Assembly: GCA_016987375.1 (NCBI GenBank)
Contig: PJRA01000506.1
Span: forward strand, 125,854 to 189,853
DNA from: Brachionus koreanus
Lineage: Eukaryota; Rotifera; Eurotatoria; Ploima; Brachionidae
Direction: 5' to 3'
DNA length: 64,000 bases
Shown here: one piece after another, positions 56,820-64,000 of the stretch
Layout of the letters: each line of letters begins with the position of its first letter
Position numbering within the stretch: the first letter of the stretch is position 1
Notes under the pieces: generated by a model
Told to the model about the DNA's origin: nothing
Seen by the model: the letters and a program-made list of their open reading frames with translations, nothing else
The model's database searches: none
Translations under genes and position numbers: made by a program

Positions 56820-58267
56820 GAATAGTTTTCCTATTAAATTAAATTAGACGCAAATATTAAAAAAAAAACAAATAAATTTTGAAACTAAACTTGTTTTTTT
56901 AAAATTATTTATTTAAACTTTTGTAATCAAAATGTTTTCAAAATTCAAAAATTAAACCTAAAAACAAATAAAATGATGTATTTGAATTTTAAAATCAGAT
57001 ATACAACTTTTAGAAAGTGAAATTTTACATATAACATTATCGTTATAAAAAGTCTAACTCAAGCTCTTGACAGTGAAATCAATTAGTGTTGGATGTGATC
57101 CTAGCATATATTGTGACAATTACGATTGTGACCAAAAATCATTTTTACCCGTTTAATGACCATGTGTACGGATCCCAACTCTAAAATTAATCTGATTTGT
57201 GTATTTTACTGCCATAACTTCAGGCATATAAAACTCGCTTTGTAAATAAATATGAAATTTTAGTGATTTTAGTAAATTTTAGTATTTTAAAATTTTAATT
57301 TTAAAAATCAAATCCAGTTAATACGAGTTTTAACTAATTTTTACCTCAAATCTATGTTCTATTTTATTTATAAATCTTCATTTGAATCTATTATGTTATG
57401 TGTTTTAATTTGAAAAAAAGAATTTGTTAAAAGTCGTGGCATTTTACTTGCAAGTTAAATGATAGATAAATGTTTGTAATAAAAGAATTCTTTAAAAAAA
57501 TCATAAAAATGCATTTTTTTTAATGACCTAATCTAAAATTTAAAAGAAAAAAATATCTTTAGAAATTCATGATTTCATTTTAATTAAATGTCATTTCATC
57601 AAATTTTCATTTATTATTTATAACAAATTAAAAATTTGTTCAAGACAAACAGTTTAAAAAGATTTAAATAAAAAATTAATTCAAAGATTAATCTTATTTA
57701 TACTCACCGCGGCTCTTTAGACGTAAAAAATAATCAAATAATGAGCTCAAAGGGATCATAATCCCTTAGTCCTTTCGGTCAATTATCTAAAAAACATCAA
57801 CCATCATCATCATCATAAAATCAAGAGCTACACATTTAGTTTTATGCCAAATTTTCTTTAATTTTAGCTTAAGAAATAATTGAAAAATACTTTCATTAGC
57901 TTAATTTTTTTCCAATAATTGAAAATTAGATTAAATGCAATATTTAAAATATTTCAAGACTTACAGATAACCCAATTTTTTTATGCAACAACGATTTTAC
58001 AATCTTATTTAAAAAGGTACTTTATCATTGATTATTTAATTTTTTTTTAGAAAATAATTTGTAATTCTCTTTAAAATATTATCATTTTTGGTATTTAGTT
58101 ATTTGAATTGTCAACTTTATGAATTATTTTCAAAAACAAACAAAATAAATAATGGACTTTATTAAAATATTAAAGTGAAATATCAAAAATAAAATAAACC
58201 TAAAATCCAATTTGTTTGAATGATATAAATTATTAATTGACTCTAATCTTATTGTAAATATCAAAGT
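56820..58267. other. intergenic, about 1.45 kb
   Basis: Convergent spacer between GLB1 (+) and DCTN4 (-). A GC-richer patch at about 57705-57785 contains AAGGGAT/ATCCCTT (57750-57756, 57761-57767), and a CAT repeat follows at 57801-57816. No tRNA, rRNA or gene recognised. Confidence 0.45.
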
Positions 58268-60094
58268 TCATTTAGCAAGATTTTTTAAGCAATCATCAAT
58301 GTAGCGAGGTCTTGGGACTACTTTTAATCCGTCTCCTAGCTTTAATGGGCCAAAATCAACAAAAATACGATGAGTAATGACCGAATTAATAAAAGCTTCT
58401 TTTGATCCAGATGACGAGTTTTGTATTTGTGGTGATGAACTTTCAGCAATATTTATCGAACAATTAAGACCGAAAATACATCTAACGTGAGCTAGCTCTT
58501 TGTCAGTTTGTTTTTTACTAATTGGCGTAACTAGACATTTAACTGCTATTTTGTTATCTCTTCTAAAACACACAAAACCGTTTGTTTTCTCATCTGTTGG
58601 TTTTAACTGAGCCATAACAGCTTTAGAATTATCCTGGCGATCGATGACTATTGTATCTTCACATTCAAATTCTATTTTAGAATTAGATTCAAAATTTGAT
58701 AGATTAGGCACTTGCTCATCACCAAGACATAAAAAACTGATGTTCACATCTCCTTCATATCGATTAGTCACACTAAGAATAACTTCATTCGGCTTTTAGA
58801 ATTTAGAATTTAGATTTTAGACTTATAAAAATTATTTATATTTAAATTTTTCTCACCTGATCTATTTTCCATTCTGGAATGGTTATTATTCTTATTTCAG
58901 GAACAATAAATCTAAATTTAAACCCAAGATTAAAATTAGGATATGAAAAATTTTGAAATTGCCTACACTGCCATTTGATGCAGCTTAAATTTTATAGAAA
59001 TAATGTTGCTTTCAGGTTTTAGAACATTATGTTCACATCCACTACATCGTTTCGACTCTTTACTTTGATAGAACTTATTCAATGGGTACAATTCATTAGT
59101 TTTCGATGGTTGAAAGTCTGGATTAGCATGTCTTTGAGCAATTGATGTTACTTTAATTGGTTTTAAATTATTAACTTTTTTTTTAAAGTATTTTTTCTAA
59201 ACTCTACGAACTTGAATTTATATTAGAATCCTTGGTGAAAAATTCTTCAGGTAACTCATCAAAAGAATCAATCGTTTCTGCAGGTTTTATTAGTGATTTA
59301 AATTGTTGTTCAATTGTTATCTGAGGATCCAAATTTTGATTCCCTATAGATGCTGTAGCAGCTAATCTTTTTTGAGCAGGCGCTAAAATTCCATATTTGT
59401 CCGAGTGTAAGATAGAGCTGGTAGCTGATGATCCAGATATATAAAGACTTCGTCTTTTAAGTGCTGGAAACTTTTTTCTATCCCTTTCTAACTTTTCTCT
59501 TGCAGCAATAACTTTATAAGCGTCAGTCAATTCATGAATGCGTTTGTTGAAAGGATTTTCGAGTAGCTTCCATCCGTCAGGAACTAGTAAGAAATTATAT
59601 TCAGCTTGATTTTTTCTCATAATTGATACATACCTGAAGTAACGTCCGGAATTCCAACTTCTCTAGTGGTCCAGCGACAAAATACGCAAATCAAGTAATA
59701 TACTTTTTGAGGCTGCTGGGGAGTTTGGGAAGATTGATTACTAGCCGCAGTGTCTTTAGGAATTTTAACAGAAGAAGCTCGTGTTAAAAGTAAGTTGTTG
59801 CAGTTTGGACAGTTAAAACAACTTGAACATTTATATTTTACAGCCATTACTTCTTTCTGTACTTTATTATCTAAGCAATTTGTACAAAAGAATTTTTGGT
59901 CAATCTAGCGATAATTTATATTCAAATAGGCTTTCAAACACATTTTGACATTGACTTACCTCATGAATTACACAGTCTTTACATTTCAAAGTCAATGGTT
60001 TGCAGTATTTGCAGTAATAAAGATAACTTAAAGGTTTCAAACGATTGCAACTGCAAAGATATTTTACTTTATTTGAGTCAATTAGAGTCGCCAT
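58268..60094 (-). CDS. DCTN4: dynactin subunit 4 (p62)
   Basis: Exons 60094-59960, 59904-59634, 59583-59212, 59174-58967, 58911-58857 and 58792-58268 in phase; 521 residues (human 460). Blocks follow human DCTN4: PLSYLYYCKYCKPLTLKCKDC, FFCTNCLD with CSSCFNCPNCNNLL (zinc-binding cysteines), YYLICVFCRWTTREVG, AAREKLERDRKK, YPLNKFYQSKESKRCSGCEHNV, VPEIRIITIPEWKI, and a C-terminal KLGDGLKVVPRP. p62 is part of the pointed-end complex of dynactin with Arp11, p25 and p27, which recruits dynein to cargo and the cell cortex. Exon 3 has an extra Ser/Thr-rich stretch relative to human and ends at a GTTCGT donor before a 37-nt intron. Confidence 0.93.
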
Positions 60095-62612
60095 AAGTTA
60101 AAAGAATTAAATTTAAAATTTTGCATATATTTTCAAATTTCTTTGTCAGCATACGAATGATGATATTTAACATGAAATTTTAGAATTTATTTTAATTTAG
60201 ATTTGTCATTAAATTTATAGATACTATAAATTTCTTACAATTATTTTAGTTTAAATTTCTCAATTTATTCAAAAACAAATTTTCAAGAGGCTTAACGTTA
60301 TTTTTTCAGATTAGAGCTTATAATGTTCTAATTAAATTATAAAAACTTTTTCTTCATTTTTATATTTTAGGTTAATTATTAAATTTTCTTTCTTTAAATT
60401 AATTATTTTTCATGCTATAAATTTTAAAGTGAATTTTAAATTTATCTAGAAAAATATAAAAAACATATCTTTAAGAAAAAATAAAAGATAAAAATTTGAA
60501 CAAGATAATGTGCTAAAGTAGAAATTTTTAATTACAATTTCATCATAATATCAAAAAAATTTAGAAAATGTAGAAATTAAAAATTTTCTAAATAAATTTT
60601 GAATTTGCATATTTATATATTTTTAATTTTGTTGCGGTAAAAGTAAAATATAAAAAATTTTAATTTCAAAGATTTAGTTTGATAAGAGCAGATGTTTTAA
60701 ATTAATTAGGATATGAACATCATTTTAAATTAAAGATATATGAGGTTGTTACAATTCAGAACCAAATTATCTAGATAGAAAAACTAGAATAAATTAATCT
60801 ATTCTTTAAAATTTTTCTTTAAAGTTTTTATTCGTTTAAATTATTCAAATTTAATGTAGAATTTAAAATCTTAATATTAAATCCTATTTTTTATCTAAAA
60901 ATTTTCATAAAACTTTTAATTTGTCTAAATAATCAATTTTGAAATTTTAATTAGCGATCAGTCGGGCTTTGTAATGACAAAAAAAAACTTCTTTATAGTT
61001 GAGTTTTATGATTGTTTACTAAAGAATAAGTTTTTTATTTGAATAAAATTTTCGTTAAAAAAGAAAAATTAGTTATAGATTTTTTAAATTGGTTCTTAAA
61101 CCACATTTTTGAAAAAAATTTATGTTTTATGTTTATTAATTTGTTTATTATGTTTTTTTGTAATTTTACATTTATTAATCAAAAGATTCAGTTTAGTTTT
61201 ATTTTTTTCTTCAATTTTTAAATATATTTTATTCTAATTTAAATGATTTATATTTCGGATTTAAAACGTTTTTTTGAATAAGAATTAATAATTTGAGAAA
61301 TTAATCTAATTGTACAATAATTATTATAAAAAGAAGTGAAATAAAATTGTCTGATATATACTAAATCGTTAAAAAAATATAAATTAAGGTATTTTTAAAA
61401 ATTAAATAAAGTAGAGACTAGCTCTCGAGTTTTCGAAGGAAATTCTATAAAAAGCTGTTTCGATTACCAGCCTTGTTTGCTTTTCTTTTTTGAAAAAAAA
61501 AACGAAAGTTGTTAATTATTTTAAATAAAACAACATAAAAAATTAATAATTTTAAAAGATGATAACAGAAAAAAAATTAAAACTAAAAATTCAAAAATTT
61601 TGTTTAATAACTTAATTTAACTTTTATTTGAATTATGAAAGCTTAAATTTTAGTAAGATCAGAAATGACATATAGCTGAAGTTCAAATACGAAGATTCAA
61701 ATATTTTTTAAAATTAAGAAAATTTTTTTTTAAAAAAATTACGCGAATGAATAAAAATCTTAAATGATGTAATTTATAATTATTCTAAAAAAAATCTAAT
61801 AAGACTTTAGTTTGTTAAAAAATTTTTATACTTTTATTAGAAACAACAGTAAATTTTGAATATTTTTTGTCAAGATTTAATTAATTTTTCAATTATAAAT
61901 TCTTTTAATATATTGTTAAACAAAATTTAGATATTAAAAATATTTCAAATTTCTTTCATTTAATTAAAATATTTTCATTTTTCAGAAGATAAGGGGTCAT
62001 AAATATAATTATTTGGAAAAAAGTTTTGAATCAACTTAAAATTTTTAGAGAAAAAAAAATCATTAAATTTACATAAAGACGTTACCAAAAGAGAGGCTGA
62101 CAAAAGCTTCTTAATAAGTCATTGATCTGTAGCAGATATAATTTACGCATACCTCTTTAAAAGCTTATTTTTAATCCAATGTATAATGTTAAGTTAAAAA
62201 TGAAACAAAAAGACAAACAATTGGTCTTATTTGTCAGGCACCAACTTAATTGATGATGACTTTCTTAATAATAATGACTATTCTAGAATAAAATATTCCA
62301 AATAAGATCTAAAAATTATTTAAATTAAAAATATAATTTTTGCTATTAGCAAATTAATCTAAAGCATATAGAGAGTTATATTGATCTTAATCTTTTTATT
62401 AAACAAAACTTATATGCCAAACATGTTCAAAAATATTTAAGAAATAGCGACGTCTATGCTAAAATATTTCACTCATTTTTCCTTCAATTAACATTTAATA
62501 AAATTTCATAATTACAGACAAGTTCTCTTATTAGATAGTCGGGTACGAACGCTCTAACTCTTTCAAAAATATAATGAAAATATTCTGATCAAGCTAAATC
62601 AACTGAACAAAA
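60095..62612. other. intergenic, about 2.5 kb, AT-rich
   Basis: Divergent spacer between DCTN4 (-) and epsin (+). Mostly A/T runs. No gene, RNA or repeat recognised; the epsin promoter should be in the last few hundred bases, which are a little GC-richer (for example GTCGGGTACGAACGC near 62538). Confidence 0.45.
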
Positions 62613-64000
62613 ATGACCACCTTACGACGACAAGTTAAAAATATGGTTAAAAATTACTCAGAAGCTGAGGTTAAGGTGCGCGATGCAACGTCCAATGATC
62701 CATGGGGCCCTTCCTCTACTTTAATGGGCGAAATCAGTGACTTAACTTACAACATAGTCGCCCTGGGTGAAGTAATGCGCATGATTTGGAAACGCTTGAA
62801 TGATCATGGAAAAAATTGGCGTCATGTTTACAAATCTTTAGTTTTACTGGACTACTTAATAAAAAATGGAAATGAAAAAGTGGCTCAGCAATGTAAAGAA
62901 CACATTGTTGCTATTCAAACACTAAAAGATTTTCAATATTTTGAGGAGCAAAAAGATCAAGGCTTGAGTGTCAGAGAAAAGGCTAAACAACTGGTTGCAT
63001 TGCTACGAGATGATGAAAGACTCAAGGCCGAACGAGCTAAAGCCTTTAAGGCAAGAGAAAAATATGCGCAAAATGCTATGGGAATCAGCAGCGATAATAA
63101 AATGGTATATTCAACGGGCAATGCCGCACTAAGGCATTTGAGCACCGGCGCTCGAGCCAGTTCGAGCTATAGTGACCCATATGGAGGTGCGATGCGAAAT
63201 AGCCAGGGTTTATCAGCAGATTTTGAAGCAGTCCGACCATCTGATGCCAATGAAGAAGATCTGCAACTTAAATTAGCCATCATGCTAAGCCAGCAAGAAC
63301 ATGAAGAAGACGTTCAAAGAAAAAAAGCCGATGATGCAAAGCTTCAAATAGCCCTAGAGCAATCTAAAAGTGATAATGAGCCTACTGGTTTAGTAGATAT
63401 CAGTGACGACCCATGGCAATCGGCTGAACCTAAAAATGGGCTTAGTGATGATTTATTTTCCAAATCATCAGGAGATCCTTGGGGTGCCACGAGTAATTTT
63501 GATCCATGGGTTACAACGCCCACTCCTAATCCAACTCCGATACCACCTCCACCGGTAAAGACTAATCCGTGGTCAACTAACACACCACACGCCGATCCAT
63601 GGGCAGTTGAATCAAAAACAGAAGATTTATTTGCCAATAACCCTACAGAAACCAAAACAAAACAAGATCCTTTTGAAGACTTATTTGGTTCAGTATCTAA
63701 CACATCCTCAAAGTCTTCTACCAACCCGTGGGAGACTTCGAACAAAATTCCTGAACCGATTACAGATAACTTTGACCCTTTTGCAGACAATTTGAGTAAA
63801 CAACCAAATCCAACTAGAAAAACACCGGAAAGTTTTTTGGGAGAAAATTCCGCTCTAGTTAATTTGGAAAATTTGATACCAGCACGACCAAAAAGCACCA
63901 ATCCATTCGGAAGTGCAATACCGGCCAATGGAGGGATGACTAGCAGTGCATCAAGCGGACAATTAAACAATCCTTTTTTGGTCGCCCAAAATAACCAGAA
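62613..64000 (+). CDS. EPN: epsin (ENTH-domain endocytic adaptor), 3' partial
   Basis: Open from the ATG at 62613 to the window edge (462 codons plus 2 nt) without an intron. The ENTH domain (about 15-150) is nearly canonical: NYSEAEVKVRDATSNDPWGP, SDLTYNIVALGEVMRMIWKRL, NDHGKNWRHVYKSLVLLDYL, QTLKDFQYFEEQKDQG and VREKAKQLVALLRDDERLKAERA. Two ubiquitin-interacting motifs follow (EEDLQLKLAIMLSQQE and DAKLQIALEQSK). A linker contains DPW motifs for AP-2 (DDPWQS, GDPWGA, FDPWVT, ADPWAV), a clathrin-box-like DLFG, and NPF motifs (STNPFGS, NNPFLV) for EH-domain partners. Epsin binds PIP2, inserts a helix to bend membrane and links ubiquitinated cargo to clathrin. The sequence is markedly GC-richer than its neighbours. 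Confidence 0.96.
   Translation, partial: MTTLRRQVKNMVKNYSEAEVKVRDATSNDPWGPSSTLMGEISDLTYNIVALGEVMRMIWKRLNDHGKNWRHVYKSLVLLDYLIKNGNEKVAQQCKEHIVAIQTLKDFQYFEEQKDQGLSVREKAKQLVALLRDDERLKAERAKAFKAREKYAQNAMGISSDNKMVYSTGNAALRHLSTGARASSSYSDPYGGAMRNSQGLSADFEAVRPSDANEEDLQLKLAIMLSQQEHEEDVQRKKADDAKLQIALEQSKSDNEPTGLVDISDDPWQSAEPKNGLSDDLFSKSSGDPWGATSNFDPWVTTPTPNPTPIPPPPVKTNPWSTNTPHADPWAVESKTEDLFANNPTETKTKQDPFEDLFGSVSNTSSKSSTNPWETSNKIPEPITDNFDPFADNLSKQPNPTRKTPESFLGENSALVNLENLIPARPKSTNPFGSAIPANGGMTSSASSGQLNNPFLVAQNNQ

Noticed and set aside
57740..57785. tRNA or 5S-like fold in the GC-richer patch
   Set aside because: No acceptor stem, T-arm consensus or anticodon arm can be formed around the hairpin.
63344..63970. 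Minus-strand frame of 208 codons under epsin
   Set aside because: Mirror of the GC-richer epsin coding region; plus strand is unmistakably epsin.

Overview
The window is eukaryotic nuclear DNA from a compact, strongly AT-rich animal genome, roughly a quarter G+C. Most introns are tiny (37-90 nt, GT...AG) and sit inside otherwise well conserved animal genes. The gene content is clearly metazoan: a DEG/ENaC channel, arginine kinase, TRBP/PACT-like dsRNA-binding proteins, a galectin, FAM161, DRC4/GAS8, a phospholipase C delta and a neuropeptide-like precursor. Very low GC, very short introns, tandem paralogues and decayed Tc1/mariner copies together resemble monogonont rotifers such as Brachionus; that placement is an inference, not a proof. 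I joined exons by eye using splice sites, reading-frame phase and family conservation, so spans given for CDS entries run from first to last coding base and exon lists are in the evidence.

Layout, left to right. 0-3.3 kb: two tandem TARBP2/PRKRA-type genes (the first cut by the window edge). 3.7-5.3 kb: DEG/ENaC channel (-). 5.7-6.1 kb: mariner remnant. 6.4-8.0 kb: unknown helical protein (+), converging on an XPF/SHOC1-like gene (-, to 11.4 kb). 13.0-17.3 kb: importin-4. 18.3-18.5 kb: long foldback element. 19.3-20.5 kb: intronless DRC4-like gene (-). 21.7-24.0 kb: a spliced gene that joins a pseudokinase-like CAMK domain to a complete arginine kinase (-). 26.3-27.2 kb: malectin. 30.0-32.3 kb: FAM161. 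33.5 kb: V-ATPase G (-). 35.0-36.1 kb: two-domain galectin. 36.3-37.9 kb: a Cys/Pro-Gly-Tyr protein and a urotensin-II/somatostatin-like peptide precursor (both -). 38.2-41.9 kb: two tandem 3-hydroxyacyl-CoA dehydratases (-), one with a Tc1 remnant in its first intron. 42.2-43.5 kb: UCHL5 (-). 45.7-49.4 kb: PLC delta. 51.4-53.4 kb: SH3 protein, ZNRD2 (-), COMMD10. 54.0-56.8 kb: beta-galactosidase with two same-length alternative exons. 58.3-60.1 kb: dynactin p62 (-). 62.6 kb to the right edge: epsin.

The genes are mostly unrelated housekeeping and signalling genes, not an operon-like system. The most unusual items are the pseudokinase-arginine kinase fusion, the mutually exclusive exon pair in beta-galactosidase, and the short precursor with a Cys-Leu-Trp-Lys-Ile-Cys ring. 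Where two stretches did not join cleanly (importin-4 around 14.82-14.88 kb; the 5' end of the SHOC1-like gene) this is stated.
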